Positions 1 through 10,470 of a DNA stretch of 64,000 bases are shown in pieces (position 1 is the stretch's first letter; every line of letters starts with the position of its first letter). A model generated the notes under the pieces. It saw only the letters and a list, made by a program, of their open reading frames with translations, ran no database searches and had not been told where the DNA came from. Made by a program: the position numbers and the translations under genes. The DNA is from Rutpela maculata (lineage: Eukaryota > Arthropoda > Insecta > Coleoptera > Cerambycidae), in contig OW386289.2 of assembly GCA_936432065.2 (NCBI GenBank), positions 35,669,903 through 35,733,902 of the forward strand. The letters run 5' to 3'.

Positions 1-980
1 ATGCCATGTCATATAAATAATTAAAATATTTACAATCATTGTAAAAAAAAAAAAAAAATTGTTTAGCAATGCTTATGCTTATTCTTGTAAACGTAGGCGT
101 GTCAAATATATATAAATATATAAATTAATTACAGTTAAAATTCTAAATGTACCATGGCAATTCATCTCACAAACACCCAAGTCCTGCAAAAATTCCAAGG
201 CATATTTTGCAAATGAATATACGGTTAATGTGTGCACTGTTTCCCCTATTTATGATGCCATATCTCAAATGGCAGTGAAAATTTACAATGCCTAGACATA
301 AACCTTAACCCATAGGAGCTAAACTTTAATCTAAAGGGCCTTCCATATAAGACAATACACATAGGACGGCATCCAGAAGTGACATCAATGAAAAATAACA
401 CAGTGGTTGTTTAAAATTATGGTGGAGATATTGCATATAATAATAATAAATGTTTTATTGCTTCAGGCTGAAATATACAAACAATAAGATAACAATATAC
501 GAAATAATTATGCGTGAATGCAAAAGGCAGAGTTCGCACTTATTTGATGTGAACATCGAAAAAGCAGCGCTCTTATACTCAACCTTAGCCTCCTTGTATA
601 TAATATCAACTTATCCCATATACAATACTTCGTTTATTGAATTCTGCCATTCTTAACAGATTTTTCTGAAAAGGTTTCCTTCCGTAAATTGCTCGCTCTG
701 CCTTAGTATTGATGCCTTTTTGATAATTAGAGTATAACAAAAAATTAAGAGATTTTCAAGGTGTACAAACCTTAAGCCTACTGCTTCAAGATATGGTAGT
801 ATATTATGGTACCCCACCATAATTGTAAACTACTTAAATACATTTTTGTATACTTTCCTTGAATATTATATGAATTAATCACCCTCATCCTTGTTCTTAT
901 AACGATTCGTAAGGCACAAACAATTTCTATGATTGAGCTTAATAACAGTCATCAAATGAAAACAAGTTCTGAGATTTTAT
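1..980. other. AT-rich sequence without a recognised gene
   Basis: I see no exon, repeat array or element boundary here. A short ORF at 450-656 has no recognisable domain and no splice context, and the composition is uniformly AT-rich. It may be an old intron or intergenic DNA. Confidence 0.5.
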
Positions 981-1256
981 CAGCCAGTTTCACAATCGTT
1001 ATTTAACTAATGGTTATGATTTGACCAATAGTTTTATTATAAAAATCTGTTACATTAACAGCCAGTTTTACAATTGTTGGTTGATTAATAGTTAGGATTT
1101 GACCAATGATTTATTACTATAAAGGCAAGGATGTCTGGTAAAGTTGTGTTTACTAATAATTATAACTTTCATAGTACGGGATCCGTACCTATCTTAGACT
1201 ATCAGGTTCTGGTTTTAGTCAACCAAAAAGATAGCCAGTGATTGTGAGGCTGGCTG
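981..1256. mobile_element. MITE, copy 1 (CAGCCAGTTT termini)
   Basis: The element starts CAGCCAGTTTCACAATCG and ends with a near-perfect inverted copy of it; a second copy lies at 27269-27509. The terminal motif is repeated internally near 1061, so the left end is a partial duplication. Relative to copy 2 it carries an extra ~30 bp near 1173-1205 that includes the palindrome GTACGGGATCCGTAC. It has no coding capacity. Flanking TAT on both sides fits a 3-bp target duplication, while copy 2 has TAA. Confidence 0.75.
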
Positions 1257-1508
1257 TATGACTGATAGGATTTAAAATTTAAGGGCATTATAATGAAATA
1301 TTTAAACGCTGAACAGGGCAGTACAAATGTTCGGAATAATTGGCAAGGGTTACAACAGGCATATTGTAAAAAAAAAAAAACAAAAAATTCAAATATGCTC
1401 ACATTAAACGAAATACAGAACATGTTTAGCGGAACCTTTAAATTAATATTCTTGTTTATGGAAAAGATTTTAATGCAATCTCTCGAAGATCTCAGATCGC
1501 TCTGAACA

Positions 1509-2300
1509 TCTACAATTGTGATCATGAGAGCAAGGCGTGAATATAATTATAAGATTAAACGAACTTACCTTAAGTGAAGTTCGATCTTAATTATATGAAC
1601 GCCTTGCTCGAAATGATCAAACGCTCCCCGCCCACTCAGAGTTACTTTTTGCGGTACTGAACTTAGAGTTGTTAAGATTGCTATTCAAAATAAAAAGATT
1701 TTATTTTCAAGATCGAATTGTCAACTCCGTTATTCAAATTACCTATTTGTCTTACATGGAAATATCTATAATTTGTTATGCAATCCCAAATATTCCGTAG
1801 GTAGTATGTATTTGGCAGATCAAATAATAATACAAAAAATTATTTATTTTGGTAAAGATTAGATTGATTCGAATCTGAATTTTCAAAGACCAAACTTAGC
1901 AGCTCTAGCTACTCTAAATAAACCCTTGATCATTTGATTTGAGATCATGTTAGGTCCGTTCCTTTGCACGGGAAATGTGACACTAATTTTGAGTGACAGA
2001 GATGGCATCAATGCGGATATCATAAGTCAAAGAGAGACAATCTTACACCAGTGCAGCTAAGCGCTACACTTGTAGTGCAAAGGAATGAACCTATCTTGCT
2101 CTAAAGAAACTGACAGCTGAAGATGAGTGAGAAGGGTGATACAGGGAGGGACAAATAAGTTTTAGCTTTGTTATTCATGGCGCCACACAGTGGACGATAG
2201 TAGAACTACAATTGTGATCATTTCGAGCAAGGCGTTCATATAATTAAGATCGAACTTCACTTAAGGTAAGTTCGTTTAATCTTATAATTATTGTTTGCTG
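1509..2300. repeat. Inverted pair of hairpin repeats carrying a splice-donor-like core
   Basis: The segment 1509-1620 and its reverse complement at 2208-2300 share the flank ACAATTGTGATCAT, the word GCAAGGCG and a core that reads CACTTAAGGTAAGTTCG on one strand. The core contains a consensus 5' splice site, AAG|GTAAGT. The 1530-1610 copy is itself an imperfect palindrome, with GCAAGGCG at one end and CGCCTTGC at the other. The two copies bracket about 590 bp that include a small TA-flanked MITE. Whether the bracketed block is one element is an inference. Confidence 0.55.
1953..2091. mobile_element. TA-flanked MITE (GGTCCGTTCCTTTGCAC termini)
   Basis: A 139-bp element with terminal inverted repeats (GTTCCTTTGCAC left, GTGCAAAGGAATGAAC right) flanked by TA on both sides, as expected of Tc1/mariner-type integration. 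The body, with the words TGTGACACTAATTTTGA and GAGAGACAATCTTACACC, recurs at about 59059-59160 and 60199-60330. It is non-coding. Confidence 0.8.
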
Positions 2301-2779
2301 CAAGCATCGATGTATTCGAATCGTAAGTTGTTCTTCTGCCCGGCTGTATTAAGTCCTTAATCTAAAAATAATTAACATTCAATTAAATATTAACATCACA
2401 ATCTAAAAAAATGTAAAAACAATAAAAAAAATTAGAGTAAACAAATTAAACTGGTAACTAATTAATTTTTGGAAGAAAGCGAGCTAATTCGCATTATTAG
2501 TTAACTGTATGTATTTGCTGTTGGGGGTCTGATAAAGTTTATGTATCTCAGATTTTGCAAATTTTCTAAAAAGCAATAAATAGTATAAATATGATAAGTA
2601 GAGCACATTTACGAAAAACAAAAATTATATAATTAAGCGGAAAAAAAATGGGAAAGTTACGGGACCGGGGAGCGAAAAGGGGTGCTGGGTTAGGTAACAG
2701 TAACCTTTCCAACGGTGCATAAATGTGATTTTGCTTAAAAAGTGAGGTTAGCAGGTAACCACTTTAAGCCGGTGATATA
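2301..2779. other. AT-rich sequence, nothing recognised
   Basis: Low-complexity AT-rich DNA between two elements. I found no exon or repeat boundary. Confidence 0.4.
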
Positions 2780-3062
2780 CAGGCCTGTAGCTAGAAAGTG
2801 TTTTCAGGGCGGGCAAACAATTTTTCAGGACGGGCCCGTAAAAAAGTCCGAAAAATTTTTTGATGAGCGGGGGGGAGAAATCCAAAAAAATAATCCAAAA
2901 AAAACTTTTTAATCCGAAAAAATTAGAAAATTTTATCCCAATCTCTTTCAAAATATTAAAAAAACAGTTAAAATTGCCCCCATTACGATCACCGTAGGTC
3001 GGGCGAAACTTATTCCAGGACGGGCACCGCCCGTCCTGCCCCCCCCCCTAGCTACAGGCCTG
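2780..3062. mobile_element. hAT-type MITE with CAGGCCTGTAGCTAG termini
   Basis: A 283-bp element with terminal inverted repeats CAGGCCTGTAGCTAG / CTAGCTACAGGCCTG. It is flanked by an exact 8-bp duplication GTGATATA (2772-2779 and 3063-3070), the hallmark of hAT integration. The interior has poly-purine and poly-C tracts, including GATGAGCGGGGGGGAGAAAT, similar to the minisatellite at 4745-4912, so the two share sequence ancestry. It has no coding capacity. Confidence 0.88.
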
Positions 3063-3070
3063 GTGATATA

Positions 3071-3939
3071 TAAATGTCAAATATAATTTTATATAAATAT
3101 AAACAGGTTGGAAGGTAACATAGGTAAATATATACACATTTTCATAGATAAATGGGGATAACAAATTCAACTTACCACCAGTAGATTCAGGTTTAAACTA
3201 GATAAATTGAAATCAAAGCTGCTTCTATTTGTTGAAGCCAAATTTTCAGATGAACTCTTGGTATTTCACCAGCAGTTTGCACTTTTAATGTAGAGATAAA
3301 AGCCCTGTACGTGTTCTTTGTACATCACTATTATTATTGTCGTTTAAGTCACCAGATATCCCTATATTATGTAGAACAAAGCTAAGCACTAAGAACCGGA
3401 AGCCGCCATTTGCAAACTGGAACGGAACTAACGGGAGAGAAGTCGCTGTTCATTGGTTCAGTTGTGATTCAGTTGACCAACTTGAGCCAATCAAATTATA
3501 ATTTCCAAGTACAAAGCGCGCGGTTTTTAAACATACATGAGTTATACAAATACATAAATATGGTAAGAAGCTAATAAATAGACTTGATTGAAATATTCCA
3601 ATCAACGGTAAACAGTTAGGCCATTTTGGCCGCGTGAAGAATAGTTAGCATAATATGTGGTAATATTTAAATTTATACCAATTCTTGCAATCCAGATAGA
3701 CAATGAATAAAACATAATGTTTCTTCAATTATAAAGTCCAAGTTGCTATATAACTTGTTTAAGTAGGTATGACTTTTTGGTGGATATCCATTGTATGTCC
3801 AGTGGATGTCCAAAGAAAAATATTAAAAATTAATTCACAAGTGGACATCCAGTGGATATCCGTTTGTGGTACACGTACTTCTAGGACTTCATATGGACTT
3901 AATATGGACATCCAATGGGTGTTATGTGCTATCTGGAAT
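3071..3939. other. Single-copy-looking stretch with CCAAT-like motifs
   Basis: This stretch shows no convincing ORF. The interval 3390-3530 is more GC-rich than its surroundings and contains ATTGGTTCAG and GCCAATCAAA, which resemble CCAAT boxes. A promoter or unmethylated island is possible, but no exon follows, so this remains weak. From about 3775 words like GGATATCC and GGACATCC lead into the tandem array downstream. Confidence 0.3.
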
Positions 3940-4400
3940 TGACAATTTACGGATATGTTGATGGATAAAAACGGATATCCAGTAGATATTTCTCGATGGA
4001 CAAAGTACGGATATTTGTTGATGGATTAGAAACGAGCATCCAATGTATATCCCTTAATGGACAATGTACGGATATTCGTTGATGGATAAAAACGGATATA
4101 CAGTGGATATCTTTAGATGGACAATGTACGGATATTTGTAGATGGATCAGAAACGAGCATCCGATGTATATCCCTTAATGGACAATGTATGGATATTCGT
4201 TGATGGATAAGAACGGATATCCACTGGATGTCTCTCCATGGATTATATACAGATAGTAGTAAAAGGATCAGAAACGGGCATCCAATATATATCCCATAAT
4301 GGACGATGAATAGGAATATTAGTAAATGGATAATAAATGGACATCTACTGGATATGCCCCCATGGATAATGTACGGATATCCATGTACGGATATAAAACA
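3940..4400. repeat. Tandem array, ~60-bp monomer with ~121-bp higher-order alternation
   Basis: Units beginning near 3942, 3996, 4056, 4116, 4177, 4238, 4300 and 4361 share the pattern GATGGACAATGTACGGATAT followed by TTGATGGAT. Alternate units continue AAAACGGATATCCAG or AGAAACGAGCATCCAATG, giving a two-monomer higher-order period. Several overlapping ORFs on both strands here are products of the repeat, not genes. Confidence 0.85.
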
Positions 4401-5082
4401 GACGTCCATAGGATATCCATACTACGTCCTTGGACATGCGGACATGATATGGACAAGAAATGGATGCCGTATGGATATCCTGTGTTGTCTGGGGCTATAA
4501 TAGCGACACTGCCTACCCTTCGCCCCACTTCAGCTTTGTGATTGGCATTGTCTCCTCTTAAATAGAAAATCAAGAATGACTTTTATTCTTAATAAAAATG
4601 CACGCCAACAGTGGCGTAACCAGAAATTAATCCTGGGGGAGGGGGCAAACCCTGATCTGATCTGACTGACCTAATTTTTATTTTTTACTTAACTTGTTAC
4701 CAGGGGCGGTAAACACAAAATACTGTCCCGGTGAGAAACAAATTTGGAAAATTGATGAGCGGGAGGGGGGAGAAATCCGAAAAACATTTTTGACGAGCAG
4801 GTGGAGAGAAATCCGACACATTTTTAACGAGCGGGGGGGAAAAATCCTAAAAACATTATTAACGAGCAGGGAGGACAAATCCCAAAAAACATTTTTGAAG
4901 AGCAGGGGAGTATAATACAAATTTTCATCATTTCAAAACCGGTCCCCCCAAACAATCCTGGGCGCGATCACCCTTTTAATCCACGAAGGTGTCACCGTGA
5001 AATTTGGGACACACTGTATATTATATTTTTTAATGTAAATTTTTTCTAGTAGCGTCTTTTGGAAAATTCGCTGGGGCTAATA
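4401..5082. repeat. Intergenic DNA with a ~35-bp minisatellite (about 4745-4912)
   Basis: Between about 4745 and 4912 a unit of roughly 35 bp repeats five times, marked by GATGAGCGGG, GACGAGCAGG, AACGAGCGGG, AACGAGCAGG and GAAGAGCAGG, each followed by GAGAAATCC-like sequence and AAACATTTTT. The short ORFs across it on both strands are repeat translations. The flanks hold no recognised gene. Confidence 0.75.
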
Positions 5083-5287
5083 GTAGTAATAGTCTAAGAT
5101 CCGGCATAAGAAATGAATATACCCTCATCTGTTATTCAGATAAGAAATAGTTTATACAAAAGATAACATGTAGGCTAATAAATAATAGATCGCGACTAGG
5201 TTGCCTAGTCGTCATATATCTTGACCCCATGCCATTTAATTCGAAAATTGTTGTCAGGCGAAATCGAAATTTTGTCTTTAAAGGTAT

Positions 5288-6043
5288 ACAGTGTGTTCCA
5301 GGATAGATATAACAAGAGGTGTAATGGACCAAAAATTTTGGAATGGTATTTGGGGATTGAGTCCTGCTTGTTGTAAAACTAAAATATACCAAAAATGACT
5401 TGATTTGGAGTTCTACAGGGTGTTTTATAAGCAAAGTTGTAAAAATCACCACTAATAAAGTACCTTTATTTTTCAAAATATGAAAAAAATTCCACTAAGA
5501 AAAGTTATTTAGAATGCAATTTTATACCTTTATACCAAATTTCAGGAATATAAAATTATTTTTTTGAAACTTTCCATTTTTTGCGAATTGAGAGTTGAAT
5601 TCATATTTAAAGTTGTGTAGGAACAAATGTTAATCATCCACTGCTTTTCTCATAGCCTACTTTTAGCTTTTACATAACTTTAAATATTAATTCACAAAAA
5701 ATAATTTCTATGCAGTTTTAATTGAATGGTTCAAAATAAAATACTTGAAAAAATGGGAATTTCAAAAAAATAATTTTATATTCCTGAAATTTGGATAGGG
5801 GTATAAAATTGCATTCTAAATAACTTTTCTTAGTGGAATTTTTTCATATTTTGAAAAATAAAGGTACTTTATTAGCGGTGATTTTTACAACTTTGCTTAT
5901 AAAACACCCTGTAGAACACCAAATCAAGTCATTTTTGGTATACTTTAGTTTTACAACAAGCAAGACTCAATCTCCAAATACCATTCCAAAATTCCAAAAT
6001 TTTTGGTCCATTCCTCTTGTTACATCTATCCTGGGACACACTG
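5288..6043. mobile_element. TA-target foldback element, copy 1 (CAGTGTGTTCCAGG termini)
   Basis: A 756-bp element flanked by TA (5286-5287 and 6044-6045). Its halves are inverted copies of about 230 bp or more: 5288-5530 pairs with 5810-6043, both containing GGGTGTTTTATAAGCAAAG and the AATTTTTGG / ATGGTATTTGG segments. The termini are CAGTGTGTTCCAGGATAGAT and ATCTATCCTGGGACACACTG. The minus- and plus-strand ORFs over the arms are mirror images of one another and are not genes. A second copy lies at 9931-11915. Confidence 0.85.
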
Positions 6044-7661
6044 TACACAGGAATTTTTCATGGAAGCAAATTCATTGTCATTTTATAATCTTTCTAATAG
6101 ATTCCTACCAGTTTTTTCCTAGAACCAATAACGTTTATCTAGATATTCGCAAGAGATGAGAAAAAACACGTTTCCTTGGAAAATGTAAATTTCCAGTTGT
6201 ATCGCTTTTAGCGTCCTCATTTTTTGTCGTAGGGCAAAAAATAAAAGATAGCTTAACTGTTGTAACGGGTTTTTGAAGTAAAATTCTACACGTCTGTACC
6301 CCTGACTATTTACAATTTGCATTAAAAAAGGCTTTTTTAAACATATCTGACGGGATCGGGACAGTGCAGGTCGATTTAGAATTAAATATTCTACGTCTTT
6401 TAGGTTATCTTTCGTTGTTGTATTATTTATGGTTGATTAGTTATTAACAGGGGAAGGTCAACTATCTCTTTTTTCGCGACGGAAAGAGATGGGCGAAAGA
6501 CACTCTTCTAACACAAAATCGCGATCGAGAAACGTCAAACAAAAAATGCCAAAAATGTCAATTTTGATTCGTTCGTGTCGGTCCGAATTTTCGAATTTCG
6601 GCGTACGATTTAGTCTTCCTCTTTCCGTATCGACATGGTATGGGCGTCGCGGTATCGTATTTTTGAAAATGTGAGCATATTTAAATGTCGGGTTTTCGAC
6701 GAAAATTTCCCTTCGGATTCCGCATCTCTGAAAACGGTTTTTCGCCCGTAACTCGGAATCCGTGAGAGATAGCTCAAAAATAAAAATCCCAAAGGAAAAC
6801 TACATAATGTGAGGAACGTTTTCCCGCATTCCAAATTTTAGTGTGACTCTTGGTTTGGGCCCGGCAGGCCTTTTAAGATGGCGGTGTCTTGCACTTTTTA
6901 CTTAAAACGTCCATAACTCCTAAACGGTGGCTCCTACGGCAAAAACTGTGACCTAACGAATTTGTAGAGAATTTAATAAGCCACAAGTCTCTTTTTCATT
7001 TTTTGCCCTACGACAAAAAATAAGGACGCTATAGGAGCGATTCAACTGGAAATTTACATTTTCCAAGGAAATGTGTTTTTTTCTTATCTCTTGCGAATAT
7101 CTAGATAAACGTTGGTTCTAGGAAAAAACTGGTAGGGATCTATTACTTAGAAAGATTATAAAATGATGATGAATTTGCTTTCTTGAAAAATTCCTTATGC
7201 CTGCAGTACACTCTCGCCGAGACCGCTCGGCGAATGTCTCGGCGAGACATTTACCAAGAGGTGAGAAAGCACGAGGGCGATGTGTACACTCTCGCCGAGA
7301 CCGCTCGGCGAATGTCTCTGTTTTTAGTAATGTGAATGAAAGACATGGATATTTTTACAGTTAATTAATTTTATTTATTTGCTTTTATCATGATTGGAAA
7401 ATATCATTTAGGTATTAAGCAAATCACAACTTACACACTTTTTTATTTATTACGAAATTACCTACTTTCTGTCTATTGTTGCCCTAATCTGGGCACGCTA
7501 ATATACTAATTAGGTAAATATTTAAAAACACTCATTATTGGAGAATCAATCAAAACAACTACTCTTCTAGCTAATACTGACGAAGTATTGAATTACATGA
7601 CATGATTCCTAGCATTTTAAAGAAAAAAATTATGTTGAAAATAATATTTTCTAATAACGAC

Positions 7662-7800
7662 ATGGACGTTGCTGAAATTGCCGCTGCTGCAGCTTATTGT
7701 GCGTTTGCATATTTTAATTATGTGCATATATACAAAAAATATAAAATTGAAAATCCTTGGAAACCAAGAAGATGGTGGATGAAAACAATTCATCGAAATA
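7662..7800 (+). pseudogene. Possible Harbinger-type transposase first exon
   Basis: From ATG 7662 the frame gives about 46 residues: an alanine-rich start (AEIAAAAAYCAFAYF), a basic stretch, and KPRRWWMKTIHRN. An RR(W/Y)W motif near the N-terminus followed by a basic segment is typical of the HARBI1-like transposase/nuclease family of arthropods, as I recall it. The frame then meets GTGAGT at 7801, a consensus splice donor. Upstream in-frame ATGs at 7602 and 7632 give longer, AT-rich extensions that look like leader sequence. No downstream exon with the DDE nuclease triad is visible, so the gene is truncated. Non-coding leader sequence from here recurs at about 40118-40350. Confidence 0.45.
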
Positions 7801-8562
7801 GTGAGTGTTGAAAATTTAAATGTGATTTTAATTATTATTATTTACCTCACTGTATAACAATGAAACATGCCTGAATTAATAAAGGGTGTAGCCGGTTAAG
7901 CATATGAAAAATGCCCATAAAGGAAATTACATGAAATGGACATCAAAATATTCCCTTGACTATAAAAAAATATTTGTTACAATATTATTCCAGAAATCCA
8001 AATCGATAAAATTCTCAGAATATGTTAGTTATGAGGTAATCTTTGCAGAACGGCAATCAACCCCTTCATCTGTAGCCTAATAACCCAGCCAGATCATATT
8101 TCTAAATAAAATTAATAAATTAATAGGCAAATTAGCCTTATAAATGCTTCTAAACTATGTATGATGTTTTAGGGCACCAGATTTTAGGTTTCTCAGGTTA
8201 AGTTTACTTAATTTTTCTCCAAGAAGTATGGTTTCCAAACGTTTTTTTGTGTAATGTAGTACAAAAATTATGTTAACAATGCATCATCGGAATGACACAG
8301 AATGACTCTCGTCATCAGAATGACCTAATTACTAACAGTATAATAAACTTTCGAATTGATATGAAAATAAACAAATGAAAACAAAATAGAAGAAAACTGT
8401 AATGTTTAATACCTATTTAAAAAAATGAAATAAAACAAGAAGTTACAAAATCTACTACGTACTACTTATTAAATATTCGGTTAAAAAGTGTGTCAATTTC
8501 ATCGTTATTTAAAACTTTAAAATATTTTGATGAAATTGGAACCGGTGCATCTTTTAATTTGC

Positions 8563-8751
8563 TCAAAATTCCAGTGCACTCCAGCTCCTGCCTATCTTCC
8601 TTATTGGGCCAAAAGAAAGTTTTATTGTTTCGGGCCATGAACGAAAGAAGAATCTTGGTACCAATTTCTGTCTGTCTGTAATTAATTCGTGCACAGAAGA
8701 CACTGCACTATCACCCACTTTTTGTTCCGTGAATTTTGAAATAAAAGTCAC
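8563..8751 (-). pseudogene. Antisense ORF remnant inside the Harbinger-type element
   Basis: A 62-residue minus-strand frame includes FFFRSWPETIKLSFGPIRK. It lies opposite the putative transposase exon and near the far end of the element, where family members often carry a second Myb/MADF-like gene in convergent orientation. I do not recognise the domain with certainty. It could equally be chance coding in decayed sequence. Confidence 0.25.
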
Positions 8752-9640
8752 TTTTCACGAGAGAAAATAAAATAAGTTTTTATTTTTGTTCACGTTCTCA
8801 CAATACTTGATTTTTGTTGAATAGAACTTAATTAGAGCGATTTAGTTAATTAGTACGATTAATTAGAACGACTGGATAAGCACTAGAGTAAAAATTTGCC
8901 TTTGAGTTTTGTCGCGTTTCGACGTAATATTTTTTTCTGAATTCATCTGGAAGATCTTTATGGTCGATAATTTTCAAATTTTTTCGTCAATTAGGTAAGT
9001 TGCAACAAATTTTTAATTAACAATTGCCCTTTTTGCAAAAATTCAGCTCCCCCAGACAAGAGCAAGTGAGAATATACTAGGTGCCCTCGGCCTCGCGGCT
9101 TGTGTTCCCTTTGACTCGTGGCCAAAAAACCGACACAAATCGGAGCGTTAACGAGGCGAGGCGAGGCGAAGCGAGGGCGCACGGGGCGATGCGAGCGTAG
9201 CAAGTACACTCTCGCCGAGGCGTTGCGAGGCGTTGCGAGGGCAGACGAGTGCATCAACGAGACAAGGCGAGGGCACACGGGGCGATGCGGGAGCAGCAAG
9301 TACCCTCTCGCGCTCGCCTGCCCTCGCAACGCCTCGGCGAGAGTGTACTGCAGGCATTAGGATTAATGGTTTCGCTGCTATATACGTTTAAAGACAAAAT
9401 TTCGATTTCGCCTGACAAAAAAAAAAGAAAAAATTAATTAATCTTTTTCGAATTAAATGTTATGGGGTCAAGATATGGCTAGGCCATAGTCTACAAATCT
9501 TGTGCCTAGGCAACCAAGTCGCGATCTATTAGCCTACAGGTTATCTTTCATAAAAACTATTTCTTATATGAATAACAGATGAGAGTATTAAGTTCTTATG
9601 CCGAATCTTCTACTATAATGGCAGTTTGGTGTCTACTATG

Positions 9641-9930
9641 ATATAAATAAGTTTTTGAAATTTAAAATTCGTTTTATTATAATTCAAACGAATTCAACAC
9701 CATGTCCGGTTAAGTTAAATTACAGGCTTGTTTTCAATTTTATAGTGATTATAGGAAACTTGGTATAATTTTTACTATTTTTGTAGTACAAACAATTGCA
9801 ATTTCCAAAGGAATAAATAATCGCCTAATGGGGTGTTTGCTTTAAAAAAAGTTTGTTTTCATGAATATTCATTCTGTTCAATTAATTTCATTATACAAAC
9901 ATTTGATGACGTAGGCAGATTTTTAATATA
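9641..9930. other. AT-rich spacer, nothing recognised
   Basis: No gene or element boundary is visible between the composite element and the next TA-flanked foldback. Confidence 0.4.
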
Positions 9931-10470
9931 CAGTGTGTTCCAGGATAGATGTAACAAGAGGTGTAATGGACCAAAAATTTTGGAATGGTATTTGGGGATT
10001 GAATCCTGCTTGTTGTAAAACTAAAGTATACCAAAAATTACTTGATTTGGTGTTCTACAGGGTGTTTTATAAGCAAAGTTGTAAAAATCACCACTAATAA
10101 AGTACCTAAATATGAAAAAATTCCACTAAGAAAAGTTATTTAGAATACAATTTTATACCTCTATACCAAATTTCAGGAATATAAAATTATTTTTTTGAAA
10201 CTTCCCAATTTTTCAATAAATTAGTATTTTATTTTGAACCATTCAATTAAAACTGCATAGAAATTATTTTTTGTGAATTAATATTTAAAGTTATGTAGAA
10301 GCTAAAAGTAGGCTATGAGAAAAGGAGTGGATGATTAACATTTGCTCCTACACAACTTTAAATATGAATTCAACTCTTAATTCACAAAAAATGGGAAGTT
10401 TCAAAAAAATAATTTTATATTCCTGAAATTTGGTATAGAGGTATAAAATTGCATTCTAAATAACTTTTTA

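Larger units (their letters stand above)
7198..9356. mobile_element. PIF/Harbinger-type DNA transposon, degenerate
   Basis: The termini are TGCCTGCAGTACACTC and its exact inverse GAGTGTACTGCAGGCA, flanked by TTA (7195-7197 and 9357-9359), the PIF/Harbinger target duplication. The related copy at about 16190-16260 has continuous sequence across this site, which supports it as an insertion point. The left subterminal region holds two copies of CTCGCCGAGACCGCTCGGCG. The right 260 bp is strikingly GC-rich, with GCGAGG-like repeats. Inside are a possible transposase first exon on the plus strand (7662-7800) and an antisense remnant (8563-8751), compatible with the two-gene layout of autonomous family members, but neither gene is complete. 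Confidence 0.85.
5083..9640. mobile_element. Composite long-inverted-repeat element invaded twice
   Basis: The left arm is 5083-5287 plus 6046-6260 and the right arm is 6985-7197 plus 9357-9640, in inverted orientation. The outer arm carries GGCGAAATCGAAATTTTGTC and AGATCGCGACTAGG (left); the inner arm carries GATATTCGCAAGAGATGAG and TTCCTTGGAAAATGTAAAT. Each arm is interrupted by one insertion (5288-6043 left, 7198-9356 right). The unpaired middle 6260-6985 matches, reversed, the truncated copy at 16150-17345. I found no intact protein in it, so it is probably a non-autonomous foldback DNA transposon. Confidence 0.75.

Noticed and set aside
3940..4400. CRISPR-like regular repeats
   Set aside because: Units are contiguous with no unique spacers, and the DNA is eukaryotic.
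4113..4573. Overlapping ORFs on both strands
   Set aside because: Products of the 60-bp tandem array.
5132..6159. ORFs 5132-5476 (minus) and 5833-6159 (plus) with nearly the same protein
   Set aside because: They are the two arms of one foldback, so the similarity is not gene duplication.
8991..9437. Arginine/alanine-rich ORFs on both strands
   Set aside because: They cover the GC-rich subterminal repeats of the Harbinger-type element and mirror one another.
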